Assembly: GCF_000230895.2 (NCBI RefSeq)
Contig: NC_016604.1
Coordinates: forward strand, 1,364,001 to 1,428,000
Source: Mycolicibacterium rhodesiae NBB3
GTDB lineage: Bacteria > Actinomycetota > Actinomycetes > Mycobacteriales > Mycobacteriaceae
Length of the DNA: 64,000 bases
Direction: 5' to 3'
Within the stretch, counting starts at the first letter, position 1; the number at the start of each line of letters is the position of its first letter. Of this stretch, positions 16,258-26,326 are shown piece after piece. The position numbers were made by a program, and so were the translations under genes. The notes below the pieces were generated by a model, which saw nothing but the letters and a program-made list of their open reading frames with translations, had not been told where the DNA came from and did no database searches.

Positions 16258-19257
16258 GTGGAAACCCAGATGCTGATCAGGATCGTCGCAGTGGTCCTGA
16301 TGCTCGCCGTCGTCGGAGTATTCGCGCTCAAACGCGTTCTCTTCCTGACGAACCTCATCCGGTCGGGCGCGAAGACCAGCGTCGAGAACAACCGCAAGGA
16401 CAACCTCAAGAAGCGCATCACGACGCAGTTCGAAGAAGTCTTCGGGCAAACCCGACTGCTGCGCTGGTCGATTCCCGGTATCGCGCACTTCTTCACGATG
16501 TGGGGCTTCTTCATCCTCGGTTCCGTCTACGTCGAAGCATTCGGTCAGGTCGTCGACCACGACTTCCACATCCCCATCGTCGGCCGCTGGGCCGTCCTCG
16601 GTTTCCTGCAGGACTTCTTCGCCGTCGCGGTGCTGCTCGGCATCATCACGTTCGCGATCATCCGCATCGTCCGCGAGCCCAAGAAGCACGGTCGCGACTC
16701 CCGTTTCTACGGCTCGCACACCGGCGGCGCCTGGCTGATCCTGTTCATGATCTTCAACGTCATCTGGACCTACGCGTTGGTCCGCGGCGCCGGAGCCAAC
16801 ACCGGTGCGCTGCCCTACGGCAACGGCGCGTTCTTCTCGCACTTCATGGGCTGGATCCTGCATCCGCTCGGCGAATCCGCCAACGAGTGGATCGAGACGC
16901 TGGCGCTCCTCGGCCACATCGCGGTCATGCTGGTCTTCCTGCTGATCGTGTTGCACTCCAAGCACCTGCACATCGGCCTGGCCCCGGTCAACGTCACGTT
17001 CAAGCGGATGCCGGACGGACTGGGCCCGCTGCTGCCCGTCGAATATGACGGCGAGCGCGTCGACTTCGAAGATCCCGCCGAGGACGCAATCCTCGGCCGC
17101 GGCAAGATCGAGGACTTCACGTGGAAGGCCTACCTCGACATGACCACGTGCACCGAGTGTGGGCGCTGTCAGTCGCAATGTCCCGCGTGGAACACCGGCA
17201 AGCCGCTGTCACCCAAGCTCGTGATCATGAACCTTCGCGATCACCTGTTCGCCAAGGCGCCGTACATCCTCGGCGACAAGGAATCTCCGCTCGAGAACAC
17301 CCCGGAGGGCGGCCTCGGCGAAGAAGTTCGTGGTGAGAAGCACAGCGAGGAACACTCGCACGAGCACGTTCCCGAGTCGGGCTTCGAGCGCATCATGGGC
17401 TCGGGTCCGGAGCAGGCCACCCGCCCGCTCGTCGGCACGCTCGAACAAGGCGGCGTGATCGACCCCGACGTGCTGTGGTCGTGCACCACCTGTGGTGCCT
17501 GCGTCGAACAGTGCCCGGTAGACATCGAGCACATCGACCACATCGTCGACATGCGCCGCTATCAGGTGATGATGGAGTCGGAGTTCCCCGGCGAACTCGG
17601 TGTGCTCTTCAAAAACCTTGAGAACAAGGGCAATCCGTGGGGGCAGAACTCCAAGGACCGCACCAACTGGATCGACGAGGTCGAATTCGACGTGCCGGTC
17701 TACGGTCAGGACGTCGAGTCCTTCGACGGGTATGAGTACCTGTTCTGGGTGGGCTGCGCGGGCGCCTATGAGGATCGGGCCAAGAAGACCACCAAGGCCG
17801 TCGCCGAATTGCTGGCCACCGCGGGCGTGAAATTCCTGGTGCTCGGCGAGGGCGAGACCTGCAACGGCGACTCGGCCCGCCGATCGGGCAACGAGTTCCT
17901 CTTCCAACAGTTGGCCGCCCAGAACGTCGAGACGCTCAACGAGCTCTTCACCGGTGTCGAACGCGTTGACCGCAAAGTCGTAGTGACCTGCCCGCACTGC
18001 TTCAACACGCTGGGTCGCGAGTATCCGCAAGTGGGCGGCACTTACACCGTGCTGCACCACACCCAGCTGCTGAACCGGTTGATCCGTGACAAGAAGCTGG
18101 TGCCGGTGAAGCCGGCCGACGGCGGACAAGACGTCACCTATCACGATCCCTGCTACCTCGGCAGGCACAACAAGGTCTACGAGGCGCCGCGCGAGCTCAT
18201 CGGCGCATCCGGGGCGAAGCTCACCGAGATGCCGCGTCACGCCGACCGCGGCCTGTGCTGCGGCGCCGGCGGCGCGCGCATGTGGATGGAAGAGCACATC
18301 GGTAAGCGCGTCAACGTGGAGCGCACCGAAGAGGCGATGGACACCGCGTCGACGATCGCCACCGGCTGCCCGTTCTGTCGCGTGATGATCACCGACGGTG
18401 TCGACGATGTGGCCGCGACCAGGGACGTGCCGAAGGCCGAAGTGAAGGACGTGGCACAGCTGCTGCTGGAGTCGCTCGACACGAGTGGCGTGACGTTGCC
18501 CGAGAAGGGCACCGCCGCAAAGGAAGCCGAGGAGCGCGCCGCACGCGTCGGCGCCGAGGCGCCCGCCGTAGCGGATGCTGCGGCGGAAGTGGCCGAGGAG
18601 GACGCCAAACCCGAGCCGGAGGCGTCCACCGCAACCATCGACTCGAAGCCCGTCACCGGTCTCGGCATCGCGGGCGGTGCAAAGCGCCCCGGGGCCAAGA
18701 AGCCCGCCTCGTCCGCAGCGCCGGCCGACGAGCAGCCCGCCGCTGCAGCGGCGCCCGTGAAGGGCCTCGGTATCGCGGGTGGCGCGAAGCGTCCCGGCGC
18801 CAAGAAGACGGCCGCCGCCCCGGCCGCCGAAACCCCGGCCGCCGAAACCTCTGCCGATGCCTCCGCCAAGGCGGAGCCGGTGGCTGAGCCCGAGGTCAAG
18901 GGCCTGGGCATCGCCTCGGGGGCACGCCGTCCCGGTGCCAAGAAGGCCGCGCCCGCAGCGGAATCCAAGGCACCCGCGGCCGAACCGCAACCCGAGCCGG
19001 AGGCACCAGCCAAGCCGGAACCCGAGGTCAAGGGCCTGGGCATCGCGGCAGGCGCTCGCCGTCCCGGCGCCAAGAAGGCCGCACCGGCGGCGTCGGCCCC
19101 CGCGCCGAAGCCCGATTCGCCACAGCCGGAGTCAGAGTCCAACGGCGAATCCGGTCCTGCACCCGAGGCATCTGCGGACGGCAATGGAGGCACCCCGTCT
19201 GCGCCGGTCAAAGGCCTGGGGATTGCGAAGGGGGCTCGCCCGCCTGGCAAACGCTGA
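16258..19257 (+). CDS. Rv0338c-type membrane Fe-S oxidoreductase with GLGIA-repeat tail
   Basis: A 999-residue protein. The first 240 residues hold a b-type-cytochrome-like membrane domain of 5-6 spans. Two 4Fe-4S motifs follow (CTECGRCQSQCP and CTTCGACVEQCP), then two CCG domains (TCPHCFN; YHDPCYLGRHN, GLCCGAGGARM, GCPFCRVM) as in heterodisulfide-reductase and glycolate-oxidase subunits. The last 250 residues are an Ala/Pro/Glu-rich tail with five GLGIA-type repeats. M. tuberculosis Rv0338c, an essential iron-sulfur reductase, has the same neighbours, but this tail seems longer. The GTG start has a gggagg ribosome site. It is thought to move electrons between the quinone pool and an unknown partner. 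Confidence 0.92.
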   Translation: METQMLIRIVAVVLMLAVVGVFALKRVLFLTNLIRSGAKTSVENNRKDNLKKRITTQFEEVFGQTRLLRWSIPGIAHFFTMWGFFILGSVYVEAFGQVVDHDFHIPIVGRWAVLGFLQDFFAVAVLLGIITFAIIRIVREPKKHGRDSRFYGSHTGGAWLILFMIFNVIWTYALVRGAGANTGALPYGNGAFFSHFMGWILHPLGESANEWIETLALLGHIAVMLVFLLIVLHSKHLHIGLAPVNVTFKRMPDGLGPLLPVEYDGERVDFEDPAEDAILGRGKIEDFTWKAYLDMTTCTECGRCQSQCPAWNTGKPLSPKLVIMNLRDHLFAKAPYILGDKESPLENTPEGGLGEEVRGEKHSEEHSHEHVPESGFERIMGSGPEQATRPLVGTLEQGGVIDPDVLWSCTTCGACVEQCPVDIEHIDHIVDMRRYQVMMESEFPGELGVLFKNLENKGNPWGQNSKDRTNWIDEVEFDVPVYGQDVESFDGYEYLFWVGCAGAYEDRAKKTTKAVAELLATAGVKFLVLGEGETCNGDSARRSGNEFLFQQLAAQNVETLNELFTGVERVDRKVVVTCPHCFNTLGREYPQVGGTYTVLHHTQLLNRLIRDKKLVPVKPADGGQDVTYHDPCYLGRHNKVYEAPRELIGASGAKLTEMPRHADRGLCCGAGGARMWMEEHIGKRVNVERTEEAMDTASTIATGCPFCRVMITDGVDDVAATRDVPKAEVKDVAQLLLESLDTSGVTLPEKGTAAKEAEERAARVGAEAPAVADAAAEVAEEDAKPEPEASTATIDSKPVTGLGIAGGAKRPGAKKPASSAAPADEQPAAAAAPVKGLGIAGGAKRPGAKKTAAAPAAETPAAETSADASAKAEPVAEPEVKGLGIASGARRPGAKKAAPAAESKAPAAEPQPEPEAPAKPEPEVKGLGIAAGARRPGAKKAAPAASAPAPKPDSPQPESESNGESGPAPEASADGNGGTPSAPVKGLGIAKGARPPGKR
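18652..19254 (+). repeat. Five GLGIA-type repeats in the Fe-S reductase tail
   Basis: The phrase V-K/T-GLGIA-x-GA-K/R-RPGAKK occurs four times at 50-75-residue spacing, with a fifth, variant copy (GLGIAKGARPPGKR) at the very C-terminus. Ala/Pro/Glu-rich linkers lie between. The regular conserved islands in disordered sequence look like short linear binding motifs. Confidence 0.8.
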
Positions 19258-19295
19258 TCAGCAATATTGGATATTTGCTGGACGGCAATGAGACC

Positions 19296-20561
19296 ATGGA
19301 AGGCGTGACAACGCACCACGTGTCCGCCGGGCACCATCCGCGGCAGCGCACGTTCACGCAGTCGTCGAAACTGCAGGACGTCCTGTACGAGATTCGTGGC
19401 CCCGTGCACGAGCATGCGTCGCGCCTGGAGGCCGAGGGGCACCGCATCCTCAAGCTGAACATCGGCAACCCCGCCCCGTTCGGCTTCGAGGCACCGGACG
19501 TAATCATGCGCGACATGATCCAGGCTTTGCCGCACGCGCAGGGGTACTCGGATTCGAAGGGCATACAGGCGGCCCGGCGCGCGGTGTTCACCCGCTACGA
19601 ACTGATCGAGGGCTTCCCCCGCTTCGACGTCGATGACGTCTACCTCGGCAACGGCGTCTCCGAGCTGATCACGATGACGTTGCAGGCGCTGCTGGACAAC
19701 GGCGATCAGGTGCTCATTCCCGCGCCGGACTATCCCTTGTGGACCGCCTCGACGTCACTGGCCGGCGGGACGCCCGTGCACTACCTTTGCGACGAGACCC
19801 AGGGCTGGCAGCCCGACATCGCCGACCTCGAGGCCAAGATCACCGAGCGCACCAAGGCGCTCGTGGTGATCAACCCGAACAACCCCACCGGTGCGGTGTA
19901 CGGCACCGAAATCCTCGAGCAGATGGTCGAATTGGCACGCAAGCATCAACTGTTGCTGCTCGCCGACGAGATCTACGACAAGATCCTCTACGACGACGCC
20001 GAACACATCAGCCTCGCGACGCTGGCGCCGGATCTGCTGACGCTGACGTTCAACGGCCTGTCCAAGGCCTACCGCGTGGCCGGCTATCGCTCCGGCTGGC
20101 TGGTGATCACCGGCCCCAAGGAACACGCGGGCAGCTTCCTGGAGGGCATCAGCCTGCTGGCCAACATGCGACTGTGCCCGAATGTGCCCGCGCAGTACGC
20201 CATTCAGGTCGCCCTCGGCGGGCATCAGAGCATCGAGGATCTGGTGCTGCCGGGCGGACGGCTACTCGAGCAGCGCGACGTCGCGTGGTCGAAGCTCAAT
20301 GAGATTCCTGGCGTGTCGTGCGTCAAACCTCAGGGCGCGCTGTACGCCTTCCCACGTCTGGACCCCGAGGTCTACGACATCGTCGACGACGAACAGCTCG
20401 TCCTCGACCTGCTGCTGCAGGAGAAGATCCTGGTCACCCAGGGCACCGGCTTCAATTGGCCCACACCGGATCACCTGCGCATCGTGACGCTTCCGTGGGC
20501 ACGTGACCTGGCCAATGCGATCGAGCGGCTCGGCAACTTCCTCGTCGGTTATCGCCAGTAG
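19296..20561 (+). CDS. aspC: PLP-dependent aminotransferase (AlaA/AspC type)
   Basis: Fold-type I aminotransferase of about 421 residues, counterpart of M. tuberculosis Rv0337c by sequence and by position after the Fe-S reductase. Visible elements are NIGNPAPFGF, the NPNNPTGA loop, DEIYDKI and the PLP lysine in NGLSKAYRVAGYRSGW. The family makes alanine from pyruvate and glutamate (AlaA-like) or aspartate; alanine feeds peptidoglycan synthesis. The start is uncertain: ATG 19296 is preferred, while TTG 19275 and GTG 19305 are in frame. It follows the reductase by 38 nt and may be cotranscribed. Confidence 0.9.
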   Translation: MEGVTTHHVSAGHHPRQRTFTQSSKLQDVLYEIRGPVHEHASRLEAEGHRILKLNIGNPAPFGFEAPDVIMRDMIQALPHAQGYSDSKGIQAARRAVFTRYELIEGFPRFDVDDVYLGNGVSELITMTLQALLDNGDQVLIPAPDYPLWTASTSLAGGTPVHYLCDETQGWQPDIADLEAKITERTKALVVINPNNPTGAVYGTEILEQMVELARKHQLLLLADEIYDKILYDDAEHISLATLAPDLLTLTFNGLSKAYRVAGYRSGWLVITGPKEHAGSFLEGISLLANMRLCPNVPAQYAIQVALGGHQSIEDLVLPGGRLLEQRDVAWSKLNEIPGVSCVKPQGALYAFPRLDPEVYDIVDDEQLVLDLLLQEKILVTQGTGFNWPTPDHLRIVTLPWARDLANAIERLGNFLVGYRQ

Positions 20562-21305
20562 TCACGGCGGGTAGGGCAGGCCGAACTCATCGGCCAGCAG
20601 GCTTTGCACGATGATCATGGCCGCCTGTGCGCCCCCCGCGATGGCACCGGCGACGTCGGGATGCTCTGTGCAGATGTCCCCCGCGGCGAAAACGACGGCA
20701 GTGCTGGTCCTGTGCAAGTTGTCGACATCGACGGAATCGGCGCCCACGGGTCCCGGTTTGCATGCGGCGCCCAGCTTTTCGGCCAGCCGGGACCGCTGCT
20801 GCAGTGGCGCCTCGACGAGTAGGCCAGTCGCGCGATCGGTCGCTCATCGATTCCTACGTTGGCAGCCTGCAGCCGTTGTCTCCCGTCGGCGTCGAGCTCC
20901 GATGGACCGTTAGTGAGGAGAACGACGTCATCGCTCCATCCTCGCAACATCAACGCCGAGTGGACGCCCGCGTCGCCGGCTGTGAGTGTGGCCAGTCGCT
21001 GGTCTCGCATTTCCCAGCCATGACAGAACGGGCACTGGAAAACCGTTCTGCCCCATAGCTCGTCGACGCCGTCGATCTCCGGTGGACAGTAATCCATGCC
21101 TGACGCCAGCAGCACCCGAAGAGCATTGATCTCCTCACCGGTTTCGAGCAGGAGCCGCGATCCTTCGTCTCCTACCGTGCCCTCGACGACGGCACCGCGA
21201 CGATAGGAGACACTGGGATACGCCGACAGCTCGCGACGGCCCGCCGCGTACAGCTCGGCCGGCGGCACCCCCACCGACAACGACGCATTCCCAGGGAACA
21301 TCCAT
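20562..21305 (-). pseudogene. Thioredoxin-reductase-like FAD oxidoreductase remnant
   Basis: Broken gene for an NAD(P)/FAD-dependent oxidoreductase. Starting at ATG 21305, one frame gives the FAD motif VPWECVVVGGGAAG. The next recognisable family segment (PPAELYAAGRREL) is in another frame immediately after, so some 40 expected residues are missing at the joint. That second frame carries FQCPFCHGWE (the CxxC redox pair) and DDVVLLTNGPSELDADG. After ERPIARL the frame is lost again, and a third frame supplies LLVEAPLQQRSRLAEKLGA through VVFAAGDICTEHPDVAGA to the stop at 20562. Two internal deletions with frame change mean it cannot make a working enzyme. Confidence 0.8.
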
Positions 21306-21415
21306 TCCGCAGCGGTGCCCGATGTGACGCTGCGTAAACGAACTTTCACGCGACGTTTGCATCGACTACGCCCGGGTGCCTCTGCGGGGCCGTCGCTTCC
21401 AGTCCACGGGATCCC

Positions 21416-21728
21416 ATGTCGACGGGGGCAGTCTTCCTGCTCGTCGGTGTTCTCGGCTTCGCAGGCCATCACTCGAATGCCGCGCTCCTCGGGATATTCA
21501 ACGTGTCGGTGCTACACAACCTGGTGCACTTGGCATTCGGTGTGGCCGGTATCGCGCTGGCCCGTGCGTTCAACGGTGCCCGTCAACGACGCGGACAATT
21601 GGTTGCATCTGGGCCTTGCCGTGGCGATGGTCGGACTCGGTGCCGCGCTGGGCGGCACGCGGGAGGACGCCGGCAGGCCGGTCGGTGCCGAGACGACGGC
21701 CTCCCGGCCCGGTCCGAAGTCACAGTAA
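21416..21728 (+). pseudogene. DUF4383 membrane protein remnant
   Basis: A decayed gene for a four-span DUF4383 protein. The first frame gives TGAVFLLVGVLGF and FNVSVLHNLVHLAFGVAG, with the loop usually found between them shortened. The last family block (VPVNDADNWLHLGLAVAMV) is in another frame and ends at 21728, with about 30 residues missing before it. It lies head to head with the reductase remnant, so this kilobase looks like one degraded patch. Confidence 0.7.
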
Positions 21729-21748
21729 GAGCCTCTACCCTGTTGCGG

Positions 21749-23005
21749 GTGACGCACTCGCACGCGCATTCGCACTCCCTGAGCGGACCATCGCCGTTCG
21801 CACCGCTGGTCGCCAAGATCGTCGTCGGAGCGCTGCTCGCCATCGGTGTCGTGACCCTGGCCGGGGCTGCATGGCTGTGGCCAAGCCAGCAGAAGGTCGA
21901 CATCCCGCTGCCGTTCCAGAACTCCGCAGGCGGTGCGGTCACCACAGAGGCAGGCCACGTGGTGTCCACCAGCGCGGCTCCGTGTGGCTACCAGTCGGTG
22001 GGGGCGGTCCTGACGTCCCCACCGGCGCCAGCCCAGGGTGACCGCAGTTGCGTACAGGCATTCATCGCAATCGACTCCGGCCCGAACGAAGGTGCCAACA
22101 CGCTGCTCGAGTTCAGCGGTGGGCCCGGTCAGCCCCAGCTCGCGGTCGGCGACCAGATCCGGATCACCCGCCAGGTCGACCCGACCGGCGCGACCACGTA
22201 CTCCTTCTACGACTACGAGCGCGCATGGCCGTTGATCGGTCTGGCTGTGGCCTTCGCGGTGGTGATCGTCGCGGTAGCCCGTTGGCGCGGATTGCGAGCG
22301 CTGATCGGCATCGTCGTGGCGTTCGGTGTCCTGGTCGTGTTCATGTTGCCCGCTCTGCGCGACGGCACCGCCGCCATCCCGGTCGCGCTGGTGGCCTCGT
22401 CGGTGATCCTGTACGCGGTCATCTACCTGGCGCACGGTGTGAGCCTGCGCACCAGCGCCGCGCTGCTCGGCACGCTGGCATCGCTGCTACTGGCCGCCGT
22501 GTTGTCCTGGGCCGCAATCGAGTTGACTCATCTGACCGGACTCTCCGAAGAGGAGAACAACGCGGTCGCGACGTATCTGGGCAACGTGTCGATCACCGGC
22601 CTGCTGCTCGCCGGATTCATCGTCGGCTCATTGGGTGTGCTCAACGACGTCACCGTGACGCAGGCGTCGACGGCGTTCGAACTGGCCGCGATCCAGGGCA
22701 CGTCGCGGCGTGCGGTGTTCGTCGGCGCCATGCGGGTGGGCCGCGACCACATCGCCAGCACCGTCTACACCCTGGTGCTCGCCTACGCGGGTAGCGCGCT
22801 TCCGCTGTTGTTGTTGTTCAGCGTCGCCAACCGCTCGCTCAGTGATGTGCTGACGAGCGAAAGCGTGGCGATCGAGATAGCGCGCTCCGCGGTGGGCGGG
22901 ATCGCACTCGCGCTATCGGTGCCGTTGACGACGGCGATCGCCGCGATGCTCGCGACTCCTAGCGCTCCAGCAGCCCAAGAAGATAGCCGCCATATCCGGA
23001 CTTGA
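21749..23005 (+). CDS. YibE/F-like membrane protein
   Basis: A 418-residue integral membrane protein of the YibE/F family. A His-rich N-terminus ([12 protein letters not shown]) and one span precede an extracytoplasmic domain with two cysteines, then about seven further spans. Family phrases include [30 protein letters not shown] and the later [17 protein letters not shown]. The function of the family is not established. GTG 21749 is chosen because TACCCT (21736-21741) ends 7 nt upstream, a leaderless layout; TTG 21743 is in frame. Its 3' end overlaps the convergent rmlA by 47 bases. Confidence 0.85.
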   Translation: MTHSHAHSHSLSGPSPFAPLVAKIVVGALLAIGVVTLAGAAWLWPSQQKVDIPLPFQNSAGGAVTTEAGHVVSTSAAPCGYQSVGAVLTSPPAPAQGDRSCVQAFIAIDSGPNEGANTLLEFSGGPGQPQLAVGDQIRITRQVDPTGATTYSFYDYERAWPLIGLAVAFAVVIVAVARWRGLRALIGIVVAFGVLVVFMLPALRDGTAAIPVALVASSVILYAVIYLAHGVSLRTSAALLGTLASLLLAAVLSWAAIELTHLTGLSEEENNAVATYLGNVSITGLLLAGFIVGSLGVLNDVTVTQASTAFELAAIQGTSRRAVFVGAMRVGRDHIASTVYTLVLAYAGSALPLLLLFSVANRSLSDVLTSESVAIEIARSAVGGIALALSVPLTTAIAAMLATPSAPAAQEDSRHIRT

Positions 23006-23822
23006 GCAGGCCCTTCCCAAGGGCGGCCAGCTGCTCGTCGTCGATGAACCCGGCACGCCACGCCACTTCCTCGGGGGCGCCGATCTTCAAGCCCTGCCGA
23101 CGTTCGATGGTGCGCACGTAGTCACTGGCGTCCAGCAGCGAGTCGAACGTGCCGGTGTCCAGCCACGCGGTGCCGCGCGCGAGGACCTCGACCGCAAGCC
23201 GCCCCTGGTTGAGGTATGTCTGGTTGACGTCGGTGATCTCGTATTCGCCTCGGGCGGAAGGCTTTATCGAGCGCGCGATCTCGATGACATCGTTGTCGTA
23301 GAAGTACAGGCCCGGAACCGCATAGTGCGACTTCGGGGTAGCGGGCTTCTCCTCCAGTGACAGCGCGGTGCCGTCCTCGCTGAACTCCACGACACCGTAG
23401 GCAGACGGGTTGGCCACCCAGTACGCGAAAATCGCACCGCCACTGAGGTTTTGGAACCGAGTGAGGCTGGTACCCAGGCTCGGGCCGTAGAAGATGTTGT
23501 CCCCCAGCACCAACGCGGCCGAATCGTTGCCGATATGGTCGGCGCCGATGACGAACGCCTGCGCAAGCCCGTTGGGTTCGTCCTGCACGGCGTAGGTGAG
23601 ATTGATGCCGAAATGCGAGCCGTCGCCGAGCAGCCGGCGAAAGGCGGGGGCGTCGTCCGCCGTCGTGATCACCAGGATGTCGCGAATGCCCGCCATGATC
23701 AACGTGGACAGGGGGTAGTAGATCATCGGCTTGTCGAAGACGGGCACCAACTGCTTGCTGACACCCATGGTGATCGGGTACAGCCGGGTCCCCGATCCGC
23801 CGGCGAGAATGATGCCCTTCAT
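22959..23822 (-). CDS. rmlA: Glucose-1-phosphate thymidylyltransferase RmlA
   Basis: A 287-residue nucleotidyltransferase that makes dTDP-glucose from dTTP and glucose-1-phosphate, the first step towards dTDP-rhamnose for the arabinogalactan linker. The family signature [23 protein letters not shown], the [11 protein letters not shown] segment, GDNIFYG and EEKPATPKS are all present, and the length equals that of M. tuberculosis RmlA. It follows the small NTF2-like gene with a 1-base TGATG overlap, so it is in an operon with it. Confidence 0.96.
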   Translation of the reverse strand: MKGIILAGGSGTRLYPITMGVSKQLVPVFDKPMIYYPLSTLIMAGIRDILVITTADDAPAFRRLLGDGSHFGINLTYAVQDEPNGLAQAFVIGADHIGNDSAALVLGDNIFYGPSLGTSLTRFQNLSGGAIFAYWVANPSAYGVVEFSEDGTALSLEEKPATPKSHYAVPGLYFYDNDVIEIARSIKPSARGEYEITDVNQTYLNQGRLAVEVLARGTAWLDTGTFDSLLDASDYVRTIERRQGLKIGAPEEVAWRAGFIDDEQLAALGKGLLKSGYGGYLLGLLER

Positions 23823-24169
23823 CAGCCCGCCACGTCCTCTTCGCCCAACTCGGTGGCCGCCAACGCCGACGCGAGATCGTCGTGGCGGAACACCGAGGTG
23901 ACATGATCGTGCACAACACGGAAGGCTGCGGCCTTACCGTCCTCCTCCTCGGCGACCACCACTCCATCGCGGACATACATCCGGCCGGGGACGGCCGCCG
24001 TCGTCGCCAACGAACTCGCCCATTCCCGGAGCGCCGCGTGGCCCTGTCCTGCGCCGTTCGCGTCGCCGAACTCGATGTCGCCGCTGGACACCTGAATCAG
24101 GGTGTCGAGGTCCCGCTCGTTCAGGGCGTCATGCCAGGCGAGCACGGTCGCGATTTCCGAGGTGGTCAT
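23822..24169 (-). CDS. Small NTF2/SnoaL-like protein
   Basis: About 115 residues with the start of an NTF2-like cone fold ([21 protein letters not shown], then a [20 protein letters not shown] segment). It corresponds in position to Rv0333 next to rmlA. The pocket chemistry is not obvious. ATG 24169 is preferred over 24211 because it avoids overlap with the preceding gene and has TAGTTT 7 nt upstream. The stop overlaps the rmlA start by one base. Confidence 0.75.
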   Translation of the reverse strand: MTTSEIATVLAWHDALNERDLDTLIQVSSGDIEFGDANGAGQGHAALREWASSLATTAAVPGRMYVRDGVVVAEEEDGKAAAFRVVHDHVTSVFRHDDLASALAATELGEEDVAG

Positions 24170-24186
24170 GGTCGTGAAACTACCAA

Positions 24187-24936
24187 TCAGAACGGTGTGC
24201 GTTCGAGCCATGTGTCCCAGACGCCGGTAGCGCCGAAGACCTCGACATCGAGTTCGGACGCCCGACGTCTGCGCACGATCGCCAGGAGCAGGTCCCTCGC
24301 CGGCCCGCGCAGCGCGACGTCACCCTTGCCGTGGTCGTGCGTCCAGGACACTCCGGCCTCGTCGTTCACGATCGTCCACTCGCCCGTCGGCCCGAGCCCG
24401 GGGTCGGTGGCATGGAGGTGCAGCATGCGTCCACGCTCGACCGGAGGTGAATGCCTGTCGGCTTGCACGACCATGAGTTCGACCCACTCGCTTATCGCGT
24501 CCGCCGCCAGCTCCGGTGCCGGGTCGAAGTCGGTACCCAGCGCGAGCGCGGCGTCAGCGAGGTGCACGCACACTTCGTGCAGGCGCCTGCGTATCCACCA
24601 GCCGGCGGGCCGCGGCCCGTTGAACGTCCATACGCGCGCGTCGGACCCGACCTGTTCGACGGCGACGACGATCGCCTGCGCGCCGCCGTTGAGCCATTCG
24701 ATCGCGGCGTCGGGCTCGTCGGGCGGCCTGCCGTCGCGTACCTCCTTCGGATCAAGGGGTTCGCTGCGGCGATCTGCGATTATCTGCGCGGCCCAACGGT
24801 TTCCGCGTCCGACATGGCGAAACAACTGCTTGATGGTCCAGTCCGGACACGTCGGTACGGGCGTCGACGGATCGGCGTTGCGAATCAGTTCGCCGAAAGC
24901 CTGGGTCTGGTCGAGCAGGGCGGCTCGGAAATCCAC
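24187..24936 (-). CDS. Maleylpyruvate-isomerase-family (mycothiol-dependent) protein
   Basis: A 249-residue protein with an N-terminal MDMPI/DinB-like helical domain (TCPDWTIKQLFRHVGRGNRW; the His and the later RLHEVCVHLADA are likely metal ligands) and a C-terminal MDMPI domain (GDVALRGPARDLLLAIVRRR). It resembles Rv0332. It is presumed to use mycothiol; the substrate is unknown. Its GTG start lies one base after the P450 stop, and TAAGTT ends 6 nt upstream inside the P450 gene, so both read-through and a separate leaderless transcript are possible. Confidence 0.86.
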   Translation of the reverse strand: MDFRAALLDQTQAFGELIRNADPSTPVPTCPDWTIKQLFRHVGRGNRWAAQIIADRRSEPLDPKEVRDGRPPDEPDAAIEWLNGGAQAIVVAVEQVGSDARVWTFNGPRPAGWWIRRRLHEVCVHLADAALALGTDFDPAPELAADAISEWVELMVVQADRHSPPVERGRMLHLHATDPGLGPTGEWTIVNDEAGVSWTHDHGKGDVALRGPARDLLLAIVRRRRASELDVEVFGATGVWDTWLERTPF

Positions 24937-24937
24937 G

Positions 24938-26263
24938 TCACGAACTTAGCGCGGCGCGCGCCTTCCCAAGTGAGATCGGCAGCGACGACCATCCGCGCAG
25001 CACCCTGGTCGGGCGTCGGCTGCCGCCTCCGGCCAGTCGGGCGTCCGGGAAACGCTCGAAGAACGTACGCAACCCCACTTCCCCCTCGGCCCTGGCCAGC
25101 GCCGCACCCAGGCAGAAGTGCCTGCCGCCGGAGAACGACAGATGCTTACCCGCGTTGTGGCGTTCGATGTCGAACCGGTGCGGGTCCTCGAAGACCTTGG
25201 GGTCACGGTTGGCGCCCGCGAGATACAGGATCACGCCCTGGTTGCGCCGGACCATCAGCCCCTCGATCTCGGTGTCCTTCGTCGCGATGCGTGCGCTGAG
25301 CTGCACCGGCGACTCCAGTCGCAGAACTTCCTCGACCGCCGTCGGCCACAACTCGGGACGGGCCGCAAGGGTGTCGAGATGCTCCGGCGTGTCCAACAGC
25401 ATCCGGATTCCGCTGCCCAACAGGTTGACGGTGGTCTCGAAACCCGCGGCCAGCACGAGGCCTGCGGTGGCCAGCAACTCCTGATGGGTCAGCGGACCGC
25501 CCTCCGCGTCCTCGGAAGCCACGATGATCTGACTCATCAGGTCGTCACCGGGATTGCGGCGCAGCTCGTGGAGGTGGTTCGACAGCCAGTGGTCGAAGAG
25601 CCTGATCCCGCGCTGGACCGACTGGTACTGGGGCCACGTCAGGCCGATGTCGAGGCTCGGGGCAGCGAGTTCACCGAACTCGAGGATGCGTGGCCGCGCA
25701 TCGTCGGGTACCCCGAGGATGTCACCGATGACCGTGACGGGGAGTTGGCTGCAATAGCGTTCGACGATGTCGACGTCATCGGTATCGGCGAGGTCGTCGA
25801 GAAGCGCGTTCGCCGAGTCCTGCACGCGGTCACGCAGCGCGGCCACCGCGCGGGTGGTGAACACCGATGACACCAGCTTGCGGTAACGCGTGTGCTGCGG
25901 AGGCTCGACCGACAGCATCGACGGCGGCTGAATCGGATGCAGCAGGTCGGGTCTCGTGCGGTCGGCGAGCCATTGCAGCGGCTTGGGCAGGTTCGTGCCC
26001 ATCCCGAACACATGGAAGTCGTCAGACCTCAGCAGGTCGTTGACGATCTTGTAGTCGACAGTCATGTGCACGAGGCGGCATTTGACGATCGGACCCATGG
26101 CGCGCACTTCTTCGATGAACGGGACGGGGTTGGCCCGCACGGCCATGTCGGAGATCATCCGCCCCTGCGGGTCGCCCCTGCGGGCGACGACCCTGGAGAT
26201 TCCCCGGACCGATCCGTGCACCGCGAGCCAGTGCATCCGCTGCTTGATCGTGTTCTGAGCCAT
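24938..26263 (-). CDS. Cytochrome P450 monooxygenase
   Basis: A 441-residue soluble bacterial P450. The I-helix oxygen-binding motif is AAGFETT, the K-helix ExxR is EEVLRLESP, and the haem loop is FSGGRHFCLGAALARAE with the Cys thiolate. ATG 26263 is chosen because gggtgga lies just before it. The substrate cannot be told from sequence. It is divergent from a TetR regulator whose two matching operators sit in the shared 81-base promoter region, so its expression is probably induced by a TetR ligand, perhaps its substrate. Confidence 0.93.
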   Translation of the reverse strand: MAQNTIKQRMHWLAVHGSVRGISRVVARRGDPQGRMISDMAVRANPVPFIEEVRAMGPIVKCRLVHMTVDYKIVNDLLRSDDFHVFGMGTNLPKPLQWLADRTRPDLLHPIQPPSMLSVEPPQHTRYRKLVSSVFTTRAVAALRDRVQDSANALLDDLADTDDVDIVERYCSQLPVTVIGDILGVPDDARPRILEFGELAAPSLDIGLTWPQYQSVQRGIRLFDHWLSNHLHELRRNPGDDLMSQIIVASEDAEGGPLTHQELLATAGLVLAAGFETTVNLLGSGIRMLLDTPEHLDTLAARPELWPTAVEEVLRLESPVQLSARIATKDTEIEGLMVRRNQGVILYLAGANRDPKVFEDPHRFDIERHNAGKHLSFSGGRHFCLGAALARAEGEVGLRTFFERFPDARLAGGGSRRPTRVLRGWSSLPISLGKARAALSS

Positions 26264-26291
26264 TCCACCCCTTTGACTTGCCGACACGGTC

Positions 26292-26311
26292 AACCGAATC
26301 TCGATTCGGTT
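26292..26311. promoter_or_regulatory. TetR operator 1 (perfect palindrome)
   Basis: AACCGAAT-CTCG-ATTCGGTT is a perfect 8-base inverted repeat with a 4-base centre, 29 bases upstream of the P450 start. Confidence 0.75.
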
Positions 26312-26326
26312 ATGGAATGGCAGCTT

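Noticed and set aside
17209..18990. 593-codon open frame opposite the Fe-S reductase
   Set aside because: Antisense shadow; the plus strand has Fe-S and CCG motifs across the same region.
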